This document shows positions 34,188 to 42,910 of a DNA stretch of 64,000 nt, in pieces. Source of the stretch: JAPSGM01 sp963777045 (lineage in GTDB: Bacteria > Chloroflexota > Limnocylindria > QHBO01); NCBI GenBank assembly GCA_963777045.1, contig CAVZPD010000009.1, positions 186,001 through 250,000 on the forward strand, given 5' to 3'. The notes beneath the pieces are model-generated. The model searched no databases and had not been told where the DNA came from. It saw nothing but the letters and a program-made list of their open reading frames with translations. Numbering within the stretch: position 1 is the first letter of the stretch; each line of letters starts with the position of its first letter. The position numbers and the translations under genes were made by a program.

Positions 34188-34192
34188 CCGGG

Positions 34193-35188
34193 TCAGGACT
34201 CGGAGGTCGCCCGGGTGTAGGCGGCCGCGACCACGACGATGATCGAGCCGAACAGGATCTGGCGCGTGGGCTCCGGGAGCCCCAGCACGGTCAGCAGCGC
34301 GGTGAGCACCTGCAGGATGAGCGCGCCGACCATCGTGCCGCCGAAGCCGCCACGGCCGCCGAAGATCGATGTTCCGCCGATCACCGCCGCCGCCACGGAG
34401 GGCAGCAGGTAGGAGTCCGCGAGCGTGACGCTGGCAGTGTTGGTCAGTCCCGAGATGAGCAGCCCGGCGATGCCGGCAAAGAGCGCCGAGATCATGTAGA
34501 GGACCACCAGCACCTGCCAGGAGCGGGCACCTGACAGTCGCGCGGCGACCGGGTTGTCGCCGATGGCGTAGAGCAGGCGTCCATATCCGGTGCGCCGCAG
34601 GCCCAGCAGGACGATCACCGCCAGGGGGATGAAGACGAGCAGGCTGTAGGGCAGGATGTCGCCCAGCATGTTGGCGCCGATCCAGCGCAGCGAGTCGGGG
34701 ACCCCGGAGCCGGTCTGGACCACCTGGATCTGCCAGACGTTCGCCAGGCCGAGGACGACGAAGCTCATGCCCAGCGTCATGATCAGCGGGTGGACGCGGA
34801 AGACGCCCACGCCGATGCCGGTCACCATCCCCGCCAGCATGGCCGCGGTAAGCGCGATCGCGATGCCCTGCACCACGCCGCCGGGGCTGTTGACCATGGT
34901 GGCCGTCACGAACCCGGCCATGGAGGCGACCGCCGCCACCGAGAGGTCGATGCCGCCGGTCAACATGGCCAACGTCTGGCAGCCGGCCAGGATGGCCAGC
35001 GGGATTGCCGCGCGCAGGATCACGCCCGCCCAGTCCAGCCCCACGCTGCCCGGGCGCACGAGCTGGACGGCCAGCACCAGGAGCAGGAGCAGGGCGACGA
35101 GCGGGATGATCGGCCGGTCGCGGAAGAGGTTGCGCCAGGCGCCGGCGGTCAGCCAACGGTTGCGGGCCGTCGTCGTGGCGGCGGTCAT
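34193..35188 (-). CDS. Ribose-type sugar ABC transporter permease
   Basis: A 331-residue permease of the RbsC/XylH type with about nine helices. Family landmarks are the TGGIDLSVAAVASMAGFVTA loop (about 75-95) and YAIGDNPVAARLSGA (about 210). The ATG at 35188 overlaps the stop of the other permease (ATGA). With the second permease, the double ATPase and the lipoprotein it forms a CUT2-type importer. Last gene of the run. Confidence 0.9.
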   Translation of the reverse strand: MTAATTTARNRWLTAGAWRNLFRDRPIIPLVALLLLLVLAVQLVRPGSVGLDWAGVILRAAIPLAILAGCQTLAMLTGGIDLSVAAVASMAGFVTATMVNSPGGVVQGIAIALTAAMLAGMVTGIGVGVFRVHPLIMTLGMSFVVLGLANVWQIQVVQTGSGVPDSLRWIGANMLGDILPYSLLVFIPLAVIVLLGLRRTGYGRLLYAIGDNPVAARLSGARSWQVLVVLYMISALFAGIAGLLISGLTNTASVTLADSYLLPSVAAAVIGGTSIFGGRGGFGGTMVGALILQVLTALLTVLGLPEPTRQILFGSIIVVVAAAYTRATSES

Positions 35189-36216
35189 GATCGTGACCGC
35201 CGCAGCTCGATGAGGCTGCCGATCATCACCACGCCGATCAGGATGACGCCCTGCGCCACCACCGCCAGGTTGGTGTTGACGCGCAGGAACGTCATGTCGG
35301 TCCGGATGAGCTGCAGGATCATGACGGCGATGATCGGCCCGAAGAGGCCACCCCGCCCACCGGCCAGGCTGACGCCGCCGAGCACGACCGCGGCCACGCT
35401 CATCAGGGTGTAGGGGCCGGGGACCGGCGTGCCGATGCCGGTGCTCGCCGTCAGGCTGAGCCCCGCCACCGCGGCGAAGAGGCCGGCCAGCATGTAGGAG
35501 ATCACCTTGGTGCGGCCCACCTCGACGCCGCTCCTGAAGGCGGCCAGCCGGTTGCTGCCGATGGCGTAGATCGAGAGGCCGATCCGCGAGCGCACGACGG
35601 GGATCCAGACGACGAGGACCAGGATCGCGAGCACGATTGCGGCCTTCGGGAGGACGTCCAGGCCGAGGTTGCCGAGGACGACGTCCTTCAGCCACTGTGG
35701 TCCCGCGCCGCCGGGTGCGCCGCGCACGAGCAGCGCAGCACCGGCCCACACGAAGGACATGGCCAGCGTAACCACGATGTCCGGGACTCGGCTCATGATC
35801 ACGACCAGGCCGTTGACCAGGCCGATGACGAGCCCCAGCACGAGGACGCTCACCACGACGACGATGCCCAGCTCGTCCGTCCGCCCTGCCAGCACGGTGG
35901 TCGAGCCGAAGGCGAAGCCCTCGTCGTAGATGGTGGCGGCCACCACGCTGGTGAGGGCCATGATCGATCCGATCGAGAGGTCGATCCCCCCGCCGATGAC
36001 GACCACCGCCTGGGCGACCGCCGCCAGCGCGAGCGGCAGCACCGAGATGGCGAGGCTGGATGGGCCGTAGCGGGGCGCGATCGAGGTGGTGTAGAGCAGC
36101 AGGAGCAGCAGGAACGCGACGAGCCCGAGCGTCCAGGCGTTGCGGCGCCCCATCCCCAGCACCCGCTCACGCCATGGGATCCGTCCCACGCTGCTCGTGC
36201 TCAGGGCGGCGCTCAC
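35185..36216 (-). CDS. Ribose-type sugar ABC transporter permease
   Basis: A 343-residue permease of the same family (GGGIDLSIGSIMALTSVVAAT at about 70-90; YAIGSNRLAAFRSGVEVGRTK at about 220). The GTG at 36216 overlaps the ATPase stop (GTGA). Two distinct permeases rather than one homodimer suggests a heterodimeric channel. An in-frame extension beyond 36216 lies inside the ATPase gene. Confidence 0.9.
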   Translation of the reverse strand: MSAALSTSSVGRIPWRERVLGMGRRNAWTLGLVAFLLLLLLYTTSIAPRYGPSSLAISVLPLALAAVAQAVVVIGGGIDLSIGSIMALTSVVAATIYDEGFAFGSTTVLAGRTDELGIVVVVSVLVLGLVIGLVNGLVVIMSRVPDIVVTLAMSFVWAGAALLVRGAPGGAGPQWLKDVVLGNLGLDVLPKAAIVLAILVLVVWIPVVRSRIGLSIYAIGSNRLAAFRSGVEVGRTKVISYMLAGLFAAVAGLSLTASTGIGTPVPGPYTLMSVAAVVLGGVSLAGGRGGLFGPIIAVMILQLIRTDMTFLRVNTNLAVVAQGVILIGVVMIGSLIELRRSRS

Positions 36217-37769
36217 GTTGCTGCCTCCGGCTCCGGCCCTGTCTCCGTCGCTGCGCCGCGGCTGCCGTAGGGCGATTCCGCTCCCGCGTCCAGGTTGTAG
36301 GCAGCGCGCAGCAGCGTCGCCTCGTCCGCCTCCTCCACGCCCATCTCGCCGACGACGCGGCCGGCGAAGATGACGATGGCGCGGTCGCAGACGAGCTGGA
36401 CCTCCTTGAGCTCCGAGGTGTGGAACAGGACGGCCGCCCCCGCCTCCGCCAGGTCGCGCAGCAGCGGGTAGATCTGGTTCTTGGTTCGAATGTCGATGCC
36501 ACGCGTGGGATCGAAGCAGAGCATGGTCTGGACGCCGCCCGCGACCCATCGGGCGATGGTCACCTTCTGCTGGTTGCCGCCAGAGAGCCGCCGCACCTCG
36601 CCACCCGCGCGCGCGTCGATCTGCAACGTTTCGATCGCTCCATTCACCGTCCGCTGCTCGTCGCCCATGTTGATCAGGCCCCAGCTTTGCAGCCGGGTGA
36701 TGAAGGGCAGCGCGATGTTCTCGCGGATCGATCGTTGCATGAGCAGGGCGTCGGCTCGGTCGGCGGCGACGTAGACCAGGCCGCGCCGGATCGCGTCGGC
36801 GGGATGGTGGAACGTGACCGGCTGCCCGTCGACCCGCAGCTCGCCGCTCGACGGTCGGGACGAGCCGGCGAGGATGTCGAACAGCTCGTCCTGTCCCTGG
36901 CCCTCCAGCGCAACCACCCCGAGCACTTCGCCCGGATAGAGGTCGAACGAGACGCCGTGGAGCTTGGTGCCGGCCTGGATGTCGCGCACGGCGAGGCGCG
37001 GGGCGGGACGTTCAGCGGCGGCGTCGCCCTCCGCCTGCGCCGTCGTGCCGGATCGGCGCTCGTCCATCGTGTCGCCCAGCATCAGCTCCACGATGCGGTG
37101 CTCCGAGCCTGCCGAGACGTCGACCACGCCTACCGTCTCGCCCTCGCGCAGGACGGTGGCGCGGTCGCAGACGGCCGCGATCTCGATCATGCGATGGGAG
37201 ATGAAGATGACGCACCGATCGCCGCCGCGCTGGCGCCCGACCACGTCGAGCACGCGCTCCGTCAGGTTCGCGGGCAGGGCCGCCGTCATCTCGTCGAGCA
37301 TCAGCACGTCCGGCTCGGTGGCCAGGGCGCGAGCCAGGTCGATGATGCGCAGCGTGGCCAGCGGCAGGCGGCGGGCCAGCGTGGCGAGGTCGAGGGTCTC
37401 GATGCCGAGCTCCTCGACCCAGTGCAGGAACGGCTCAACGGGCGTCTCGGTGAGGCGCAGGTTGGTGCGGATGTCCAGGTCCGGGATCAGCGACGGCTCC
37501 TGGTAGACGGGGACGAGGCCGCCGCGGCGCGCCTCTCCCGGCGAGTGAACGGTTCGCTCACGGCCACGGACGGCGATGCGGCCGGAGTCGGGGCGCACCG
37601 CCCCGGTAAGGATCTTGACGAGCGTGCTCTTGCCGGCGCCGTTGGCACCCATCAGCGCGTGCACCTCGCCGGGCCGAACCGCGAGCGAGGCGTCGCGGAG
37701 CGCGACGACGGCCCCGTAGGCCTTGGAGATGCCGGTCGCTTCGAGCAGCAGGTCGGTGGTGACGGTCAT
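36213..37769 (-). CDS. Sugar ABC importer ATPase with two nucleotide-binding domains
   Basis: A 518-residue RbsA-type ATPase. Domain 1 (about 8-240) has Walker A GANGAGKS (about 42-49) and Walker B DVLMLDEMTAALP, but its signature region reads LPLATLRIIDLARALA rather than LSGGxxQ. Domain 2 (about 265-500) has a degenerate Walker A (ALEGQGQDELFDIL) and a good signature LSGGNQQKVTIARW. This asymmetry is usual for CUT2 transporters. It energises import of a pentose-like or related sugar. Confidence 0.9.
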   Translation of the reverse strand: MTVTTDLLLEATGISKAYGAVVALRDASLAVRPGEVHALMGANGAGKSTLVKILTGAVRPDSGRIAVRGRERTVHSPGEARRGGLVPVYQEPSLIPDLDIRTNLRLTETPVEPFLHWVEELGIETLDLATLARRLPLATLRIIDLARALATEPDVLMLDEMTAALPANLTERVLDVVGRQRGGDRCVIFISHRMIEIAAVCDRATVLREGETVGVVDVSAGSEHRIVELMLGDTMDERRSGTTAQAEGDAAAERPAPRLAVRDIQAGTKLHGVSFDLYPGEVLGVVALEGQGQDELFDILAGSSRPSSGELRVDGQPVTFHHPADAIRRGLVYVAADRADALLMQRSIRENIALPFITRLQSWGLINMGDEQRTVNGAIETLQIDARAGGEVRRLSGGNQQKVTIARWVAGGVQTMLCFDPTRGIDIRTKNQIYPLLRDLAEAGAAVLFHTSELKEVQLVCDRAIVIFAGRVVGEMGVEEADEATLLRAAYNLDAGAESPYGSRGAATETGPEPEAAT

Positions 37770-37788
37770 GCCATCTCGGGTGTGGTGA

Positions 37789-37817
37789 GGGGGCGCCGGC
37801 GATCGCCGACGCCCCCC
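37789..37817 (-). promoter_or_regulatory. Strong hairpin between binding-protein and ATPase genes
   Basis: GGGGGCG...CGCCCCC encloses an inner CGGCGATCGCCG pairing in the 66-base gap. Such intercistronic stems usually protect the upstream mRNA or reduce read-through, letting the binding protein be made in excess over the ATPase and permeases. Confidence 0.55.
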
Positions 37818-37835
37818 TGCAATTGCGAGGGGAGG

Positions 37836-38954
37836 CTACTCGCCCGGACCCTTGCAGGCAACGGCCTGCTCCGGGGTGTAGGTGGTGTAGCCCTCGATCT
37901 GGAGGCCCAGCGGCCAGAGCGGGTCGAGACCGTCGACCTGCCACGATCCCAGCAGCTCCTTGCCGGAGTCGCTCACGTTGTCGGCCAGGACCGGATCCAG
38001 CAGAACGGTGTTCGGCTGACTCGCGTCCTCGGCGGTCTGGACATCCTCGCCGTTGAGGAGCTTGAGCGCCAAGCCGACGCCGGCACCGCCGACGGCCGCG
38101 GTGTTCGTGACCGCCGCGCCCTCGAGGCCCGGATACCCCTCTTCGTCGAGGAGCTGTGCCACGAATGCACCGAGGTCCGCGCCGACGATCGGCACGAAGT
38201 CCTTGTTCGCATCCTTGATCGCGTCAACGACCTGCGAGTCCATGCCCGAGGTCCAGATCCCGTCGATCTGGTCGTAGTCGCCGCTGGCGAGCACGTCGTT
38301 GATCAGGGTCGTCGTGGTGGCCGGATCCCATCCAGTGAACACGCCGTCGTCGTTCGGGTAGACGGTGATGCCCGGGTAGTCCGCCAGCACGTTCTTGAAG
38401 CCGATGTCACGGTCGCTGTCGGCCGGGTGGCCGGCGAGACCGCGCATGTAGTAAACCGTGCCCTCGCCGTCCAGCTGGTCGAACAGCCACTTGGCGCCGA
38501 GCTCGGCGTACTTGACCTGGTTGTTGTAGAGGTTGTAGGTGTTCTCATCGGTGACGTAGGCGTCGACCGAGACGGTGACGATGCCCGCATCGTGCGCTTC
38601 CTGCAGGGCAGGATTGAGCGCCTCGGGATCGTTCGGATTGAACACGATTGCGTCCACGTCGGCGGCGATCAGGTCACGGATGTCCGAGAGCTGACCTGCG
38701 GCATCGGTGTTGCGATGGATGGTGTTGAGCTCGGTCACCTGGCCCGATGCCAGCGCCTCCGCCTTCGCGGTGCAGACCTGCTCCTCGCGGAAGCCGTTGC
38801 CGACGCCGCCACCGTTGGAATAGCCGATGGTGTACGACGCTTCGCCACCACCGCTGGCACCGGCCGATGAGCCCGTGCCACCGCAGGCGGCCAGCACCAC
38901 CGCCATGGCGGCGAGGCTGGTGAGCGCCTTCACGCGGATCGATCGATTCCTCAC
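37836..38954 (-). CDS. Sugar ABC transporter substrate-binding lipoprotein
   Basis: A 372-residue periplasmic-binding-protein of the ribose/autoinducer class. The GTG at 38954 lies six bases after AGGAGGAG. The signal peptide ends in a lipobox VLAACG with Cys at about residue 24, followed by a Gly/Ser-rich linker. The body has YTIGYSNGGGVGNGFREEQ, DLIAADVDAIVFNPNDPEAL and GIVTVSVDAYVTDENTYNLY, typical of peripla_BP_4 proteins. It captures the solute for the adjacent CUT2 importer. A 179-base gap upstream suggests its own promoter. Confidence 0.9.
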   Translation of the reverse strand: MRNRSIRVKALTSLAAMAVVLAACGGTGSSAGASGGGEASYTIGYSNGGGVGNGFREEQVCTAKAEALASGQVTELNTIHRNTDAAGQLSDIRDLIAADVDAIVFNPNDPEALNPALQEAHDAGIVTVSVDAYVTDENTYNLYNNQVKYAELGAKWLFDQLDGEGTVYYMRGLAGHPADSDRDIGFKNVLADYPGITVYPNDDGVFTGWDPATTTTLINDVLASGDYDQIDGIWTSGMDSQVVDAIKDANKDFVPIVGADLGAFVAQLLDEEGYPGLEGAAVTNTAAVGGAGVGLALKLLNGEDVQTAEDASQPNTVLLDPVLADNVSDSGKELLGSWQVDGLDPLWPLGLQIEGYTTYTPEQAVACKGPGE

Positions 38955-39010
38955 TGAAACTCCTCCTGATGAGTGCGACGCGCCGTTCCGGTCACGCCGT
39001 CCGACAGTAG

Positions 39011-39027
39011 TCCCCCTGGATGGGGGA
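39011..39027 (-). terminator. Short hairpin upstream of the binding-protein gene
   Basis: TCCCCC-TGGAT-GGGGGA forms a 6-bp GC stem between the aldolase gene and the binding-protein gene. It could end the upstream transcript or sit in the leader of the importer mRNA; no T-tract is seen. Confidence 0.35.
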
Positions 39028-39133
39028 GCCGTTCGATGGGATCTGATGCTCTCACCTCCTCCGCATGGTGGGCGCGGCCATCGCGGCCAATGGCGATGGT
39101 TCAACGGATGTCTTGCTCGGGTGGCCGTCTGCT

Positions 39134-39874
39134 TCAGTAGCCGCTCTCCGTGCCGGGTGCAGCGGTCTCCTGGGGGCGCCCAGCCTTTCGCGCCCTGAAG
39201 TCATCGATGATCGTAGCGGTCGCCGTGGCGCCGATGCGCGTCACGCCCAGCGCCATGACCTCCAGCAGCGCATCGAGCGTCCGTACGCCGCCGGCCGCCT
39301 TGACCTGTATATGGGGCGGCGTGCTGGCGCGCATGAGCCGAAGGTCATGATGGGTGGCGCCGCTCGGTGCGAACCCGGTCGACGTCTTGACGAAGTCGCC
39401 GCCCGCCGCCGCGGTCAGCCCGCAGGCGCGGATCTTCTCGTCATCGGTCAGGTAGGCATTCTCGAAGATCACCTTGACGATGGCGCCGGCCGCGTGGCCG
39501 ACCTGCACCACGGCGGCGATGTCGGCCTCGACGTCGGCATCGCGCCCGGACTTCAGCGCGCCGATCTGGAGCACCATGTCCAGCTCGGTTGCGCCATCGG
39601 CCAGGGCGCGCTCGGCTTCGAAGACCTTGGTGGCCGTCACGTGGTTGCCGTGCGGGAAGCCGATGGTGGTGCCGACCTTCACATCGGTCCCTCCGAGGAT
39701 CTCTCGCGCCCGGACGACGTCGGCCGGTCGGACGCAGACGGAGGCGACGTCGTACCTCGCCGCCAGCCGGCAGCCATCGGCCACGAGCTCGTCGTCCAGC
39801 TCCGGCTTCAGCAGCGAGTGGTCGATCGTCTTGGCGATGTCTCGCTCGGTCAGGTTCTCGATGGTCAGGGTCAT
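39134..39874 (-). CDS. Deoxyribose-phosphate aldolase family protein
   Basis: A 246-residue DeoC/LacD-type TIM barrel. Visible landmarks are AKTIDHSLLKPE (residues about 14-25), KVGTTIGFPHGNHVTATKVFEAERA (about 65-88), IVKVIFENAYL (about 130-140) and the Schiff-base region GGDFVKTSTGFAPSGAT (about 160-176). It probably splits a phosphorylated or free deoxy-sugar acid into an aldehyde and a C3 fragment. The ATG at 39874 was chosen for family length; it lies five bases after the previous stop. In this catabolic run it is the likely cleavage step. Confidence 0.88.
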   Translation of the reverse strand: MTLTIENLTERDIAKTIDHSLLKPELDDELVADGCRLAARYDVASVCVRPADVVRAREILGGTDVKVGTTIGFPHGNHVTATKVFEAERALADGATELDMVLQIGALKSGRDADVEADIAAVVQVGHAAGAIVKVIFENAYLTDDEKIRACGLTAAAGGDFVKTSTGFAPSGATHHDLRLMRASTPPHIQVKAAGGVRTLDALLEVMALGVTRIGATATATIIDDFRARKAGRPQETAAPGTESGY

Positions 39875-39879
39875 GTCGC

Positions 39880-40794
39880 TCACTTGCAGTAGGGCTTCAG
39901 GATGTCGCGGGCGAGCAGGAAGCCGCGCTTGACCAGCTCGTCGGTCTTCTCGAAGCCGCGGTCCTCGTGCTCGATGATGCAGGCGCCGTCGTAGCCGGCG
40001 CGGTAGAGGGCGGAGAAGAGGACGCCCCACTCGACCTCGCCGAGGCCCGGCAGGCGCGGGATCTGCCAGCCGATGCCCTTCGAGAAGATCCCGTACTCGT
40101 ACAGGCCCTCGCGGTCGATCATGAGGTCCTTGGCCTGGAAGTGGTAGATGTGCGGCCCGAATTCGCGGATGAATCGCGGCATGTCGATCATCTGCAGGAC
40201 CAGGTGCGACGGGTCGAAGTTGAGCCCCACCGTGGGTGCCCACTGCTCGAGGATGCGCCGCCAGTTGTGCGGCGTGGTCGCCAGGTTATGGCCGCTCGGC
40301 CACTCGTCGTAGCTGAACAGCATGGGGCAGTTCTCGAAGGTGATCTTCCGTCCGTGGGCGTCGGCGAACTTCACGATCTCCGGCCAGACCTGCAGGGCGG
40401 TCTCCCAGTTCTGGTCATCCGTCCTCGAGGCGTCGGCGCCCAGGAAGGTGTTGACGAGAGGGACGTCCATCTTCTCGGCCGCCACGATCACCTTCTTGAG
40501 GTGCTCGGCCGCGTGCTCGCGCTGCTCGCGATCGGGGTGCAGTGGGTTCGGGTAGAAGCCCAGGCCGGAGATCTCCAGCCCCTTCTCGTTGATCTCGGCG
40601 CGCAGCTCCTTCGCCTGCCCGTCGGACAGGTCCTCGACGTCGATGTGCGAGGTGCCGGCGTAGCGGCGGGTGGCCCCCTCGGTCCGCGGCCAGCACGCGA
40701 TCTCGATGCTCTCGAACTCGTTGGCGGCCATCCAGTCGACCACCTCCGGCAGGGGGGTCTGCGGGAAGGGTGCGGTCAGCAATCCAAGCTTCAT
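39880..40794 (-). CDS. Sugar phosphate isomerase/epimerase-like TIM barrel
   Basis: A 304-residue AP_endonuc_2 family protein. The metal-binding residues are suggested by KITFENCPM (Glu, about 153), GLNFDPSHLV (Asp/His, about 193), IYHFQAKD (His, about 220) and IIEHED (Glu, about 272). Members isomerise or epimerise keto-sugars or dehydrate inositols. It overlaps the Gfo/Idh/MocA dehydrogenase gene by four bases (ATGA), a pairing common in inositol and rare-sugar catabolism. Confidence 0.87.
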   Translation of the reverse strand: MKLGLLTAPFPQTPLPEVVDWMAANEFESIEIACWPRTEGATRRYAGTSHIDVEDLSDGQAKELRAEINEKGLEISGLGFYPNPLHPDREQREHAAEHLKKVIVAAEKMDVPLVNTFLGADASRTDDQNWETALQVWPEIVKFADAHGRKITFENCPMLFSYDEWPSGHNLATTPHNWRRILEQWAPTVGLNFDPSHLVLQMIDMPRFIREFGPHIYHFQAKDLMIDREGLYEYGIFSKGIGWQIPRLPGLGEVEWGVLFSALYRAGYDGACIIEHEDRGFEKTDELVKRGFLLARDILKPYCK

Positions 40795-41969
40795 GGTTGC
40801 GCCTCCGTGGCTGTGGGACGATCGACGCTGATCCAGCGACCCTCGCGGGCGCTGCGCGCGATCGCATCGCCGACCAGCATCTCGTCGTGGCCGTCGGCGA
40901 AGGTGGGGTAGCTCGGGCTGTCGGAGGGATGCCCGGCGGCGATCTCGGCGTAGATGGCGCGGAAGTGGGCGCAGAAGGTGTCGAAGAAGCCCTCGACGTG
41001 GCCTCCCGGCAGCGCCGTGGCCGCCTGCCCCGTCGCGTTCATGAGGGCCGGGCTGCGGGCGATGATCTCGTTGGCCCCGTCGCGGTGCCCGATCCAGGCG
41101 TGGTCGGGGTCCTCCGAGTCCCAGGCCCAGGCCGATGTGGAGCCGTCGATCTCGTAGTGCAGCGAGTTCTTGCGTCCGGGGCTGATCTGCGACACGGTGA
41201 CCGCGCCGCGCGCCCCGCCGGAGAAGCGCAGCAGGATCGAGGCGGTGTCCTCCGTGCTGATCTCGCGGTCCACGCTCTCGGCCGCCTGCTCGGTGGAGAA
41301 GGTCTCGACCGTACCGGTCGGTTCGCGGCGGCTCGCGATGAACGTGGTCAGCTCGGCCATCACCTCGGTCACGCGCTGCCCGGTGATGAAGGTGAGCAGG
41401 TCGAGCCAGTGCGAACCGATGTCGCCGACGGCGCGCAGGGCGCCGCCGCGGTCGGGCTGCAGCCGCCAGTTCCAGTCGCTCTCGAGCAGCAGCCAGTCCT
41501 GGAAGTAGCGCCCGGTCACCAGCCGCACCTCGCCGAGGCCGCCGCCGGCCACCAGCTCATGCGCGTGCTGGTTGAGCGGGTAGTAGCGGATGTTGAAGTT
41601 CGTGGCGTTGACGAGCCCGCTGCGCGCGGCGAGCTCGACCAGCTCGCCCGACTGCGCCGCGCTCATCGCCAGCGGCTTCTCGCAGATGACGTGGCGGCCA
41701 GCGGCCAGCACGGCGCGCGACTGCGACACGTGCAGGTCGTTCGGCGATGTGACGTGGACGGCCTGGACCGATGGGTCGGCGAGCAGATCCTCCAGCGATT
41801 GGTAGGCGAGCGGGACGCCCAGGGCCTTGGCCCGGCGGGCGCCCCGCTCCGGCGTGCTGCCGAGCACGCCGCGGACCTGCACGCCGATGCGCCGCAGCGC
41901 CTCGACGTGCACGGTGCCGATGAAGCCGGTGCCGATGACGGCGGCCCCGACATCCGAAGGGTGACTCAC
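40791..41969 (-). CDS. Gfo/Idh/MocA-family oxidoreductase
   Basis: A 392-residue NAD(P)-dependent dehydrogenase. The N-terminal Rossmann site is GAAVIGTGFIGTVHVEAL (about 8-25); the EKP motif HVICEKPLAM (about 93-102) carries the conserved Lys; DIGSHWLDLLTFITG (about 181-195) contributes the catalytic Asp/His. Family members oxidise or reduce sugars and inositols. Its stop overlaps the isomerase start (ATGA), and its start overlaps the metallo-hydrolase end. Confidence 0.9.
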   Translation of the reverse strand: MSHPSDVGAAVIGTGFIGTVHVEALRRIGVQVRGVLGSTPERGARRAKALGVPLAYQSLEDLLADPSVQAVHVTSPNDLHVSQSRAVLAAGRHVICEKPLAMSAAQSGELVELAARSGLVNATNFNIRYYPLNQHAHELVAGGGLGEVRLVTGRYFQDWLLLESDWNWRLQPDRGGALRAVGDIGSHWLDLLTFITGQRVTEVMAELTTFIASRREPTGTVETFSTEQAAESVDREISTEDTASILLRFSGGARGAVTVSQISPGRKNSLHYEIDGSTSAWAWDSEDPDHAWIGHRDGANEIIARSPALMNATGQAATALPGGHVEGFFDTFCAHFRAIYAEIAAGHPSDSPSYPTFADGHDEMLVGDAIARSAREGRWISVDRPTATEAQP

Positions 41970-42874
41970 TGCTCGCCGGCTCCCACGGGTGCTGCAGGCT
42001 CCGACGCGCTGCCCCCGGGGATCGCCTGGCTGAACTTGTCCCAGAGCGAGGCGGCGTTGAGCGTCTGAATGTGCTCCATCATGTAGCCCTGACCAATGTC
42101 TACCGGGTAGCGCTCGGCGAAGTTCACGCGGGCGATCGTCTCCTCGCGGCTCCAGCCCTTGGCGACGGCGGCCGCCACCGCGGCCTTCCAGTCGAGCAGG
42201 TTGGCGCGCTGCACGGCGAGCACCTGCGGCGTGGCGACCGGTCCATGGCCGGGGACGACGTGGTCGACGTCGAGGCCGGCAATCCGCTCAAGCGAGGCGA
42301 TCCACTCGTCAACATCGGAGGTCATCAGCCACGTCTGGCAGCCGTTGAAGATCGTGTCGCCGGTGAAGACGACCCGCTCCTCGGGGACGTGCACCGCCAC
42401 CTGGCCGGGCGTGTGCCCGGGGGTGTGCAGCAGCCGGAAGGTGTGGTCGCCCACCGCCAGGGTCAGGTCGCCGGTGAAGACGATGCTGCCCTTGTTCGGG
42501 TCGGCGTAGTAGGTCTCCCGGTCGGGGAAGATGGCCTCCCCATCGGGGTCGTCGGTCGGGAGCGCCTCCCTGGCGTACTCGAACGGATCGAGGTCAGGGA
42601 AGACGACCATGAATCGGTCGTAGAGGGCCTGGTGGTTCACCACCGGGAAGTCCCCCTTGAAGTAGTAGTTGCCGAAGATGTGGTCGACGTGGTGCTCGGT
42701 GTTGATCAGGTAGCGGATCGAGCCATGCGCCTCGGCCTGCTTCCGCATCTCGACCGCGCGGGTCGGGAGCTGTGGCGTGTCGATCACCACGACACCGTCG
42801 GAGGTGATCACGTAGCTGGGATTGCAGCCTCGCAGCTTCGTCTCGGTGAAGACGCCCCGGGTTACTTGCTCCAT
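41966..42874 (-). CDS. Metallo-beta-lactamase-fold hydrolase with altered metal motif
   Basis: A 302-residue MBL-fold protein. The canonical HxHxDH reads E60-H61-H62-V63-D64-H65, so the first His is replaced by Glu. The other elements are present: HTPGHTPGQ (about 150), FTGDTIF (about 171) and VPGHGPVAT (about 208). One zinc site may be changed or a single metal used. Related proteins in catabolic operons act as lactonases or thioesterases. It overlaps the dehydrogenase gene (ATGA); an operon role in opening a lactone is inference. Confidence 0.82.
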   Translation of the reverse strand: MEQVTRGVFTETKLRGCNPSYVITSDGVVVIDTPQLPTRAVEMRKQAEAHGSIRYLINTEHHVDHIFGNYYFKGDFPVVNHQALYDRFMVVFPDLDPFEYAREALPTDDPDGEAIFPDRETYYADPNKGSIVFTGDLTLAVGDHTFRLLHTPGHTPGQVAVHVPEERVVFTGDTIFNGCQTWLMTSDVDEWIASLERIAGLDVDHVVPGHGPVATPQVLAVQRANLLDWKAAVAAAVAKGWSREETIARVNFAERYPVDIGQGYMMEHIQTLNAASLWDKFSQAIPGGSASEPAAPVGAGEQ

Positions 42875-42910
42875 CGGAAGTGGCTCCTCAGCAGGGATGG
42901 CTGATTTCGG

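Noticed and set aside
36060..38870. 936-codon plus-strand frame across the ABC importer genes
   Set aside because: It lies opposite well-supported ABC permease, ATPase and binding-protein genes and has no recognisable domain.
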